Assembly: GCA_036500225.1 (NCBI GenBank)
Contig: DASYCJ010000050.1
Coordinates: forward strand, 1-11,677
From: DASUBN01 sp036500225
Lineage (GTDB): Bacteria > Pseudomonadota > Gammaproteobacteria > Natronospirales > REEB76
Direction of reading: 5' to 3'
Length of the DNA: 11,677 nt
The notes below the pieces were generated by a model. The model did no database searches, was not told the origin of the DNA, and worked only from the letters and a program-made list of their open reading frames with translations. Positions 1 through 5,883 of the stretch are shown here, one piece after another; within the stretch, counting starts at the first letter, position 1; each line of letters starts with the position of its first letter. A program made the translations under genes and the position numbers.

Positions 1-447
1 ACGGTCTCGCTGGACGCCCTCGGCGTGGAGCGCACCTGGTCGGTGTTCTACGGCGGCCTCTCCTGGCGCCGTGACAACTACGACTACTACGACCACGCCA
101 ACAAGCTCTCGCCGGACTACAGCGACGCGGACCGCAAAGCCATCAACGAAGGCTCCATGCTTTCCTTGAGCCAGCTCCTGGCCCCGCTGATGCAGGTGGA
201 CTTCACCAAGCTCACGGACTTCAAGTGCCCCATCGTCATCTTCGACGGACGGCATGACACCACCACCAACGCCGCCGTGGCGGCGGACTGGTTCAAGACC
301 GTGCATGCCCCGGTGAAGAAGCTGGTCTGGTTCGAGGATTCGGCGCACATGATGCAGATCGAGCAGCCCGGTGCCGTGCTCCTGCACCTGGTACAGGACG
401 TCCGGCTCCTATCGGGCGTCCCGACCTACGACAGCGACCTGGAGTGA
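1..447 (+). CDS. alpha/beta hydrolase, C-terminal part (5' end outside window)
   Basis: The frame is open from base 1 to a TGA at 445-447, so this is the last ~148 residues of a longer protein. The segment PIVIFDGRHD (about 229-258) has the usual layout of the strand and loop carrying the catalytic acid of alpha/beta hydrolases. The later FEDSAHMMQIEQPG (about 331-372) carries the catalytic His (SAH) followed by the typical E-x-P. The nucleophile-elbow Ser must lie upstream of the window. A GTG at 25 is in frame but I do not take it as the start, since the fold needs the missing N-terminal half. The family also holds proline iminopeptidases and esterases, and substrate cannot be read from this part. 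It converges on the SET-domain gene with only 16 nt between stops. Confidence 0.85.
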   Translation, partial: TVSLDALGVERTWSVFYGGLSWRRDNYDYYDHANKLSPDYSDADRKAINEGSMLSLSQLLAPLMQVDFTKLTDFKCPIVIFDGRHDTTTNAAVAADWFKTVHAPVKKLVWFEDSAHMMQIEQPGAVLLHLVQDVRLLSGVPTYDSDLE

Positions 448-463
448 CAGGCGGATCGCCGCC

Positions 464-853
464 TCATTCACTTACCTGGAACCACATCACCTTCTTGTCG
501 TCCGGATCGCCGTTGTAGTTGGTGCGGATCTCCTCGCCGGCGGCGATGTCCCGCAGGGCGATGAAGTCGATGCTGCGCCGGTCGAAATGCTTCACATAGC
601 GGGCATTGGGCGTGAAAGAGTGGTTATAGATGGAGCCATAGCCCAAGGCCAGGGCCCCCTCCCGTCCGTCTGCGCCCCAGCGGAAGTAATAGTCCGCCAC
701 GATGCAGCGCTCGATGAGCTCCAACTCATCCTGCGGGATGGGGATGACGTCGGCGGTCTCTATCAGGCTGCCGGCGGGGATGGCCGCCAGCGCGAACACG
801 CCGCGTCCCCGCGACTCAGTCTCCCGCACTTCCACTGGCACATGCAGGCTCAT
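464..853 (-). CDS. small SET-domain protein (putative lysine methyltransferase)
   Basis: This 129-residue protein is a minimal SET domain. SRGRGVFA at residues 14-21 is the first S-adenosylmethionine-binding strand and turn. NHSFTPNA at 77-84 is the NHS-x-x-PN signature that forms the pseudoknot. GEEIRTNYNGDP at 106-117 stands where most family members have GEEL-x-x-(D/N)Y. Known SET proteins transfer methyl groups from AdoMet to protein lysines; the bacterial target here is unknown. I chose ATG 853 because homology starts almost at once (MSLHVPVEVRETESRGRG). The frame stays open to 1015, but that extension is not SET-like and would run through the promoter and into the divergent GFA gene. 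The Shine-Dalgarno is weak. The 85-nt gap to the divergent gene at 939 is AT-rich and probably holds both promoters. Confidence 0.85.
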   Translation of the reverse strand: MSLHVPVEVRETESRGRGVFALAAIPAGSLIETADVIPIPQDELELIERCIVADYYFRWGADGREGALALGYGSIYNHSFTPNARYVKHFDRRSIDFIALRDIAAGEEIRTNYNGDPDDKKVMWFQVSE

Positions 854-938
854 GGCGGCACTCGATTTAGGGTGGCTAGAAGTAAATAATGATAGTGGAA
901 GATCACTTGTATAACTGGCTGTCCGGAGAGAACTTCGA

Positions 939-1340
939 ATGACCAATCGCACCGCCTCATGCAGCTGCGGCCAGCTCACCGCCCAAGTCACCGGCGAACC
1001 GGTGCGCATCTCCATCTGCCATTGCCTGGCCTGTCAGCGTCGTACCGGCAGCGTGTTCGCCGAGCAGGCGAGATACCCTCGCGAGAACGTGACGGTCTCG
1101 GGAAACTCCACGGAATTCATCCGGGTCGGAGACGAGGGCCCGGGCGCCAGGTTCCACTTCTGCCCGAAGTGCGGCGCCACCGTCTATTACGAGTTGCTGG
1201 GCGCGGGGATGTCCGGATTCCTAGCGATCCCCGTAGGGGCCTTCGCCGATCCTGATTTTCCGACGCCCCGCGTCTCGGTCTACGAAGGCCGCAAACACAG
1301 CTGGGTCATCCCGCCGCCGGACGCGGAACACTTCCCCTGA
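939..1340 (+). CDS. GFA/CENP-V family zinc protein
   Basis: This 133-residue protein has the full cysteine pattern of the GFA (glutathione-dependent formaldehyde-activating, CENP-V) fold: C8-x-C10 near the N terminus, C27-x-C29-x-x-C32 (CHCLAC, followed by RRTGS), and C75-x-x-C78 (CPKCG). These residues bind structural and catalytic zinc in characterised members. The family name comes from Gfa of Paracoccus, but many small homologues have no proven link to formaldehyde, so the substrate is left open. Start ATG 939 has GGAGAG about 8 nt upstream. The next gene, a 73-residue membrane protein, starts 11 nt after the stop with its own GGAG, so the two are probably cotranscribed. Confidence 0.88.
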   Translation: MTNRTASCSCGQLTAQVTGEPVRISICHCLACQRRTGSVFAEQARYPRENVTVSGNSTEFIRVGDEGPGARFHFCPKCGATVYYELLGAGMSGFLAIPVGAFADPDFPTPRVSVYEGRKHSWVIPPPDAEHFP

Positions 1341-1351
1341 GGAGCGACGCC

Positions 1352-1573
1352 ATGGATCACCTCAAAGGCCTCTTGATATCGATCATGGGTATCGGACTCG
1401 TGCTGGTGGCATTGCAGGGCGCGGTGCGGGGCTGGTTGCCCAACGGTCCGAAGGGATTCGAGCAGGGTGAGGGCGTGAGCCGGGAGACCAACCCGCTGGG
1501 GTTCTGGTTCTTCTTCCTGCTCTACGCCGGTGGCGGCATAGCCGTGACGGTCTATGCGTTGCGCCATTTCTAG
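1352..1573 (+). CDS. 73-residue two-helix membrane protein, copy 1
   Basis: I do not recognise this family. The protein has two predicted membrane helices (about residues 6-26 and 49-70) joined by a conserved hydrophilic loop, NGPKGFEQGEGVSRE (31-45). It ends in RHF. ATG 1352 is preceded by GGAG at 1341-1344. A paralogue at 4842-5063 matches it at 63 of 73 residues. The two DNA copies differ at many third codon positions while the loop and the FWFFFLLYAGGG stretch are unchanged, which is the mark of a real protein under selection. With both ends short, it is probably an inner-membrane hairpin, perhaps a subunit of a larger complex. It lies 11 nt after the GFA gene and converges on the reductase-like gene at 1591. 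Confidence 0.8.
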   Translation: MDHLKGLLISIMGIGLVLVALQGAVRGWLPNGPKGFEQGEGVSRETNPLGFWFFFLLYAGGGIAVTVYALRHF

Positions 1574-1590
1574 GGACGCCGAGACAGGGT

Positions 1591-2199
1591 TCAGGTCAGT
1601 ACGCGGTAGCTGACATGGGTCACCAGCTTCGCCGGCCGTGACTTCACCTGTTCAAGCTTGAGCGGCGGCACACCTTCGAATAGCCGCGTACCGGCGCCCA
1701 GCGTGCAGGGTACGATATGCAGCCGCAGCTCTTCGATCCGGCCGGCGGCGAGATACTGGTTGACGGTGGTGGCCCCGCCCATGACCGAGACGTCGCCGGC
1801 ACCGGCCGCCGCGCGTGCTTGCGCCAGCGCCGAGTCGATCCCGTCGGTGACGAAGTGGTACGTGGTGCCACCCTGCATCGGCTGTGGCTTGCGTGCGTGA
1901 TGGGTGAGCACGAATACCGGGGCGTGGAAGGGCGGATTATCGCCCCACCAGCCGTTCCACGGGCGATCCCAGTCGCCGCGCACGGGGCCGAACATGTTGC
2001 GCCCCATGATGAATGCCTTGGCGGCGGTGATCGCATCGATCTCGGCGCGGTTCTCATCGCGGGTCTCGAACATCCAGGCATGCAGCTTGGCGCCGGAGCC
2101 ATCGCCGCCGTCATCGCCGAAGGGGCGTTTCTCGGTCTGGTTGAGTCCGGCCGAATATCCATCGGCTGAGACCGTGAGATCGCAGACTGTCCTGCCCAT
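1591..2199 (-). CDS. dihydrofolate reductase family protein (RibD C-terminal-like)
   Basis: This 202-residue protein has the layout of the DHFR/RibD-C superfamily. It has an N-terminal DLTVSADGY strand, FIMGRNMFG at about 63-71 (the pyridine-nucleotide-binding turn region), VSVMGGATT at 137-145 (the second glycine-rich nucleotide loop) and a C-terminal HIVPCTLGAGTRLF at 161-174. These proteins are thought to be NAD(P)H-dependent reductases. Most stand-alone members like this one have no assigned substrate and do not replace folA. ATG 2199 has a perfect GGAGG 4 nt upstream. It follows the 153-residue gene (stop at 2263) in the same direction, but a copy of the 61-bp repeated element sits in the 63-nt gap, so it may have its own promoter. 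Confidence 0.88.
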   Translation of the reverse strand: MGRTVCDLTVSADGYSAGLNQTEKRPFGDDGGDGSGAKLHAWMFETRDENRAEIDAITAAKAFIMGRNMFGPVRGDWDRPWNGWWGDNPPFHAPVFVLTHHARKPQPMQGGTTYHFVTDGIDSALAQARAAAGAGDVSVMGGATTVNQYLAAGRIEELRLHIVPCTLGAGTRLFEGVPPLKLEQVKSRPAKLVTHVSYRVLT

Positions 2200-2201
2200 A
2201 C

Positions 2202-2262
2202 TGCCTCCTGATTTCCTCGAGGATAGAGCCCCGCAGCGATCCCGCGTAATTTGACCTTTGGG
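2202..2262 (-). promoter_or_regulatory. repeated upstream element, copy A
   Basis: This lies directly upstream of the reductase-like gene. It aligns without gaps to 2728-2788, matching at 50 of 61 positions. Read in the gene direction, the two most conserved blocks are CCCAAAGGTCAAATTACGC and GGGCTCTATCCTCGA, separated by 12 variable bases and followed by the GGAGG ribosome site. A bipartite block of this kind in front of two unrelated genes suggests a shared promoter or operator. I could not match it to a sigma-70 consensus. Copy A also has a perfect inverted repeat, TGACC-TTTG-GGTCA (2252-2265), whose right arm overlaps the stop codon of the upstream gene. Confidence 0.6.
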
Positions 2263-2724
2263 TCAGACCCGCTTATAGGTCAGCTGCAGATCCGGTTCCC
2301 AATCCCCGCCGTCCTTGGACATCTCGCCTTTGCTGATGAGCGTGCGCCCGCCGTCGGTGAGGGTGCCGGTGAAGCGCTGGGAGAATTTCGGATCGTCCCG
2401 CCACCAGGTCCAGATATTGCCTTTCAGCGTCGTCTGCATCTTCCTCGACACGCCCCGTTCATCGAAATAGAGCATGAAGAATTCTCCGGCCACGTCGTTT
2501 CTGCCGATGATGGTGATCCCGCTGGGGATCTCCGGTTCGTCGATCTCGGAGCGGATCATCAGGAAGGCACCACCCTCGATCCACTCGAAGGAACTCCGCC
2601 CATGGAAGGTCTTCCCCGGAAGGTAAGGGTGGGTGCCCTCGGTCTTCCATTCACCCAGGAATATCTCGAAGGCTTTGAGTGCCGGATTGGGTTTGATGGC
2701 TTCCCGGCCGATGGTCTTGCTCAT
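2263..2724 (-). CDS. conserved 153-residue protein, DUF1579-like/calycin-type barrel
   Basis: This soluble protein has no signal peptide and no membrane helix. It opens with NPALKAFEIFLGEWKTEGTH (about 13-32), the LGEWxxEG turn typical of small lipocalin- or nitrobindin-like beta barrels. It then runs as alternating strands, with FEWIEGGAFLMIRSE (46-60), GEFFMLYFDERG (80-91) and WTWWRDDPKFSQRF (105-118). I assign it to the DUF1579-like group by this pattern, and no enzymatic function can be stated. ATG 2724 is chosen over upstream in-frame starts because it has a perfect GGAGG 5 nt upstream and because the extension would run through the repeated element into the exporter gene. It is divergent from the MFS gene and upstream of the reductase-like gene, with a copy of the same 61-bp element in front of each. 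Confidence 0.75.
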   Translation of the reverse strand: MSKTIGREAIKPNPALKAFEIFLGEWKTEGTHPYLPGKTFHGRSSFEWIEGGAFLMIRSEIDEPEIPSGITIIGRNDVAGEFFMLYFDERGVSRKMQTTLKGNIWTWWRDDPKFSQRFTGTLTDGGRTLISKGEMSKDGGDWEPDLQLTYKRV

Positions 2725-2727
2725 GCA

Positions 2728-2788
2728 TGCCTCCGCTTTCCTTCGAGGATAGAGCCCTCGGGCGATGCGGCGTAATTTGACCTTTGGG
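2728..2788 (-). promoter_or_regulatory. repeated upstream element, copy B
   Basis: This is the second copy of the element described at 2202-2262, placed at the same distance from its gene (ATG 2724). GCGTAATTTGACCTTTGGG on the + strand (2770-2788) is identical to copy A, and so is TCGAGGATAGAGCCC (2743-2757). The right arm of the TGACC/GGTCA inverted repeat is not kept here (TGACCTTTGGGCC). It fills most of the 91-nt gap between the 153-residue gene and the divergent exporter, so it could also act on the exporter. Confidence 0.6.
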
Positions 2789-2815
2789 CCGCAGTCCAAG
2801 GCGCATAATCCCGCG

Positions 2816-4345
2816 ATGCCCCGCAGCACCGAATCCAAGCACGTCCGCACCTGGGTGCTGATCACCGCGATCCTGGGATCGAGCCTGGTATTCCTGGAAG
2901 GCTCGGTGGTGAGCCTGGCGCTGCCTTCCTTGCAGAGCGATATGCACGCAGCCTCCCTGGACCTGCAATGGGTGGTGAACGCCTACATGCTGATGCTGGG
3001 CGCCTTCATGCTCATCAGCGGTTCCTTAGGCGACCGCTTCGGCATGCGCCGTGTCTTCATGTTGGGGTCTTTGATCTTCTGCCTCGGTGCCGGCGCCTGC
3101 GGCTTCGCGCCGGATTTCAAGCTTCTGATCATCGCGCGGGTGGTGCAGGGCGCTGGTGGCGCTCTGCTGGTGCCCGCCTGTCTCGCGCTCATCAGCCTGC
3201 ATTACGCAGGCGCCGCACGGGGCCGCGCCATCGGCATCTGGGCCGGGGCGTCTGCGCTCACCACTTCCGCGGGCCCACTCCTGGGCGGTTGGCTGGTGGA
3301 TACCTTCGGCTGGCATTCCGTGTTCCTGCTCTTGGGACCCTGGGCTCTGGTGGGGGTGGCGCTGGCCTGGGGGCGGGTGCCGAAGGATGAGGCGCCCAAG
3401 AGCGCCATCGGTCTCGACTACGCCGGTGCCGCACTCCTCGCCGCAGCTTTAAGTCTCGGCATCTATTCCTTCAGTGGCAGCGGTGGCACCCGCTGGGTGT
3501 TAGTGGCGGCCGCGCTGATCTGCGGCGCCGGCTTCATCTGGCGTGAGGCCAAGGCCAAGGCACCGATGCTGCCTCTGGGGCTGTTCCGCTCATGGCCCTT
3601 CAGCGGCGCGAACCTTATGACCTTCCTGCTCTATGGCGCCATGAGCGGCGGCCTGTATTTCCTGCCCTTCGACTTCATGCAGGTGCTGGGCTTCTCGGCC
3701 CTGCAGGCGGGCATGGCCTTCCTGCCCTTCGCCGTCATCCTGGGCTTCGGCTCCGTGTTCGCAGCCTCCCTCATCCGCCGCTTCGATCCCCGCTGGGTCT
3801 TGAGCATCGGCCCCTGCGTCACGGCCTTGGGATTTCTCTTGCTCACCATGCCGGGCCCGGAGGCGAACTATTTCACCGGATTTTTCCCAGGCATCGTGGT
3901 CATGGGCATCGGTATGACCGTGAGCGTGACGCCCCTCACCACTGTGGTCATGCAATCCCTGGATGCGCACCACGCCGGCATCGCCTCCGGCGTGAATAAC
4001 ACAGCCTCCCGCCTCGCGGGCGTGCTCTCAGTGGCGGGGATGACGGCGCTGGCCGTGGGACTCTTCGCTCCGGCCTTGGCGCACGAGTTGCAGAGCGCCG
4101 GCATCCCAGGTGTGCTCGCAGCGCATCTGCAAGCGGGAGCAGGGCAGCTGGCGGAACTCACGGCGCCTTCGGGCACGTCACCGGTACTCAGACAGGCGAT
4201 CCACAACGCCATCGGCCTCGCCTATGTGCGCACCTTCCGCTGGGTCATGGTTAGTTGCGCGCTCCTGGCGGCAGCGGGTGGCGTAGTGGCTTGGTTCAGT
4301 CTGGCCAAGTACCCGGCGCGAGGGTCTCGGCGTCACACGGCCTAG
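2816..4345 (+). CDS. MFS drug/solute exporter, DHA2 (EmrB/QacA) type
   Basis: This 509-residue integral membrane protein has the length and hydrophobic pattern of the 14-helix DHA2 exporters, which use proton exchange to export drugs or metabolites. Helix 1 carries LEGSVVSLALP (27-37), the family's LDxTIVNVALP motif with Glu for Asp. Motif A is GSLGDRFGMRRVF (69-81), motif B is RVVQGAGGALLVP (108-120), and the antiporter motif C is SAGPLLGGW (151-159). An in-frame ATG at 2765 lies inside the repeated regulatory element, so I prefer ATG 2816. No convincing Shine-Dalgarno precedes it. CATAAT (2804-2809) ends 6 nt before the ATG and could be a -10 box of a nearly leaderless message. The substrate is unknown, and no regulator gene is beside it. 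Confidence 0.9.
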   Translation: MPRSTESKHVRTWVLITAILGSSLVFLEGSVVSLALPSLQSDMHAASLDLQWVVNAYMLMLGAFMLISGSLGDRFGMRRVFMLGSLIFCLGAGACGFAPDFKLLIIARVVQGAGGALLVPACLALISLHYAGAARGRAIGIWAGASALTTSAGPLLGGWLVDTFGWHSVFLLLGPWALVGVALAWGRVPKDEAPKSAIGLDYAGAALLAAALSLGIYSFSGSGGTRWVLVAAALICGAGFIWREAKAKAPMLPLGLFRSWPFSGANLMTFLLYGAMSGGLYFLPFDFMQVLGFSALQAGMAFLPFAVILGFGSVFAASLIRRFDPRWVLSIGPCVTALGFLLLTMPGPEANYFTGFFPGIVVMGIGMTVSVTPLTTVVMQSLDAHHAGIASGVNNTASRLAGVLSVAGMTALAVGLFAPALAHELQSAGIPGVLAAHLQAGAGQLAELTAPSGTSPVLRQAIHNAIGLAYVRTFRWVMVSCALLAAAGGVVAWFSLAKYPARGSRRHTA

Positions 4346-4402
4346 ATAGCGGAGGGCTGTCTAGCGCAGTCTTTGCGAGGTGATGTGAAGGTCGCTTGGC
4401 AT

Positions 4403-4412
4403 ACACTAGTGT
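4403..4412. promoter_or_regulatory. 10-bp palindrome upstream of the 132-residue membrane protein gene
   Basis: ACACTAGTGT is a perfect palindrome 18 nt upstream of ATG 4431. It overlaps TACACT (4402-4407), which resembles a -10 box (4 of 6). No good -35 box is found at 16-18 nt spacing. It could be an operator, but a 10-bp palindrome can occur by chance. Confidence 0.2.
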
Positions 4413-4430
4413 CTGCACGGGGATCGGCTC

Positions 4431-4829
4431 ATGGCGGCACCTGAAAATACATCGGTAGACGGCGTCTACGCAGTAGTGGCCATGGTGATCCTGCTGGTCT
4501 GCATGGTGGTGGGCATGGTCATGGGTGCGGACCTGTCTACGTATGTCGAGCGCCTGCTCGATACCGATACACAGCAACCCCTGGGTAAGACTCTCGACTT
4601 CGTCGGGGTGTTCGGTAGCATGTTGGCGGGCGATGTCATCGCCATCGCGTTCATGGCCTTCCTGTCACGGCGCTACTTGAGCTCGCAGACTTTCGACCGT
4701 TGGCAGCAGCAACTCGACCGGGCTGGGACGCGGCTGCCCTATCCACATCGGGTGCTGATGGGGTTCCTCCTGCGAGTCATGCGGCCGCGCACGGGCAAGC
4801 AGACCTTCACCGGCAATATCGGCGCTTAG
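4431..4829 (+). CDS. two-helix membrane protein of unknown family (132 residues)
   Basis: I do not recognise this protein. Residues 13-33 form a strong membrane helix (VVAMVILLVCMVVGMVMGA and neighbours). A polar loop follows (34-55, with DTDTQQPLGKT), then a second helix at about 56-79 (FVGVFGSMLAGDVIAIAFMAF). The C-terminal third is basic and amphipathic (RRYLSSQTFDRWQQQLDRAG onward) and is probably cytoplasmic. ATG 4431 has GGGGAT about 6 nt upstream. The second copy of the 73-residue membrane protein starts 12 nt after its stop in the same direction, so the two are probably cotranscribed and may act together at the inner membrane. It could equally be an orphan hypothetical. Confidence 0.7.
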   Translation: MAAPENTSVDGVYAVVAMVILLVCMVVGMVMGADLSTYVERLLDTDTQQPLGKTLDFVGVFGSMLAGDVIAIAFMAFLSRRYLSSQTFDRWQQQLDRAGTRLPYPHRVLMGFLLRVMRPRTGKQTFTGNIGA

Positions 4830-4841
4830 AGAGTCCACGCC

Positions 4842-5063
4842 ATGGAGCATCTTAAAGGTCTGCTCATCCTCATAATGGGAATCGGACTGGTACTGGTGGC
4901 GTTGCAAGGCGCCGCGCGAGGCTCGCTGCCTAACGGGCCTAAGGGATTCGAGCAGGGCGAGGGCGTGAGCCGCGAGGATAATCCCCTCGGCTTCTGGTTC
5001 TTCTTCCTGCTCTATGCAGGCGGCGGCGTGGCGGCAGCGATATACGCTATCCGGCATTTCTAG
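4842..5063 (+). CDS. 73-residue two-helix membrane protein, copy 2
   Basis: This is the paralogue of the protein at 1352-1573, with the same length and 63 of 73 residues identical. The differences are D2E, S10L, V25A, W28S, T46D and five mostly conservative changes in the second helix (63-70). The central loop NGPKGFEQGEGVSRE and the stretch FWFFFLLYAGGG are unchanged. Predicted helices are at about 6-26 and 49-70. The upstream ribosome site is poor (GAGAG around 4829-4833), so translation may be coupled to the 132-residue gene that stops 12 nt before it. Similarity between the two loci ends almost exactly at the gene ends, apart from ACGCCATGG around the start. This points to an old gene duplication rather than a recent segment copy. 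Confidence 0.8.
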   Translation: MEHLKGLLILIMGIGLVLVALQGAARGSLPNGPKGFEQGEGVSREDNPLGFWFFFLLYAGGGVAAAIYAIRHF

Positions 5064-5110
5064 CCCGCGCCGGTTCAAAGGGCGGGATCATCGCTGAAGT
5101 CAGGTGACGC

Positions 5111-5515
5111 ATGAGTGGCAACAAGCGGTCCAGGCCCCTGTACATCCAGATTAAGGACCAACGCGATTCTGGTGCGCGACATCGAGCGCAAGACCGCGCG
5201 TCGGGTGATGGCTGAGGAGCCGTTCTCCACGCAACGGCTCCTCATAGGCGAATTCGCGGAAGCGGAAGCCATCTTGAAGCGTGTCTGCAAAGCTCCTGGC
5301 GCGAGCGTTGGCTTCGGGTCTCACCCGTGATGCTCATGCATCCCGTGGACAAGCTCGACGGTGGTTTGTCCGGCATAGAGCGCCGGGCCCGCATCGAGCT
5401 TGCCCTGGGCCAAGGCGCGCGCCAGGCCGCCATCATCCGGCCGGGTCCCGTGCTGGACGATGCCGCGGCCCTCAGCGTCGCAAAGGATATGCGCCTGTCG
5501 AGGAAGAGCCGCTAG
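5111..5515 (+). pseudogene. frameshifted gene, weakly MreB/actin-like
   Basis: No single frame is long here, but three pieces join into one plausible protein of about 134 residues. ATG 5111, with AGGTGA just upstream, gives MSGNKRSRPLYIQIKD. The reading then continues in a second frame from about 5162 (NAILVRDIERKTARRV, later STQRLLIGEFAEAEAILKRV, to about 5282). It returns to the first frame by about 5306 (LRVSPVMLMHPVDKLDGG, then GIERRARIELALGQGARQA) and ends at TAG 5515. Each break is next to a point where the old frame turns to low-quality sequence. The IERRA...GARQ pattern recalls actin-like MreB proteins, but I hold that weakly. It is either a decayed gene or an intact gene hit by sequence or assembly indels. 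The end is 3 nt from the convergent DUF3309 gene. Confidence 0.5.
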
Positions 5516-5518
5516 CCT

Positions 5519-5677
5519 CTAGATCTTGCCCATCAGCAACAAGATGATGAGGATGATCAACACCAGGCCCACGCCACCGCTCGGGTAGTAACCCCAGGAA
5601 CGGGAATGCGGCCAGGTGGGCAGCACGCCGATCAAGATCAGGATCAGGATGATCAGCAATATCAGTCCGATGCTCAT
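5519..5677 (-). CDS. DUF3309 family small membrane protein (52 residues)
   Basis: The 52-residue product has an N-terminal helix (SIGLILLIILILILIGVLP, 2-20), a short polar centre and a C-terminal helix (GVGLVLIILIILLL, 35-48) ending in MGKI. The central PTWPHSRSWGYYPSGG (20-35) is the recognisable signature of DUF3309, a family of tiny inner-membrane proteins common in Pseudomonadota and without a known function. ATG 5677 has AAGGAG 7 nt upstream. A GC-rich hairpin (5701-5716) lies about 14 nt upstream of that ribosome site. Confidence 0.85.
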   Translation of the reverse strand: MSIGLILLIILILILIGVLPTWPHSRSWGYYPSGGVGLVLIILIILLLMGKI

Positions 5678-5700
5678 GCTCTATCTCCTTGTTTGTTATC

Positions 5701-5716
5701 CGCGCCCACGGGCGCG
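5701..5716 (-). promoter_or_regulatory. GC hairpin in the leader of the DUF3309 gene
   Basis: CGCGCCC-AC-GGGCGCG is a perfect 7-bp inverted repeat with a 2-nt centre. It lies just upstream of the AAGGAG that serves the DUF3309 start. As DNA it could be an operator. As RNA the loop would have to open to at least 4 nt. There is no U-tract, so it is not a terminator. Confidence 0.3.
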
Positions 5717-5883
5717 CGTTGAGTTCAGGATAATGGCGGCGTGACGATATAGTCTGTGCGCCAGCACACGCAGACGACCTAAATCTCACTCGAGAGATGA
5801 CATATACCGACTAGGTAGCACGACATTCATCTTCTGGAAACAAAGTTTGCCTGCGGCGCCGTGAGCGAGTATCAAACCTGTGG

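Noticed and set aside
854..1015. Upstream extension of the SET-domain gene
   Set aside because: The extra 54 residues are unlike the family and would overlap the divergent GFA gene.
2251..2775. 174-residue open frame antisense to the 153-residue gene
   Set aside because: The minus-strand protein has a perfect ribosome site and a coherent barrel-type sequence. The plus frame reads as an artefact and crosses both regulatory copies.
5064..5086. Terminator after the second 73-residue gene (CCCGC ... GCGGG)
   Set aside because: The stem is only 5 bp and has no U-tract on either strand.
5115..5515. Two short separate genes at 5115-5330 and 5327-5515
   Set aside because: Neither has a ribosome site that fits, and together with the start at 5111 they read better as one broken gene.
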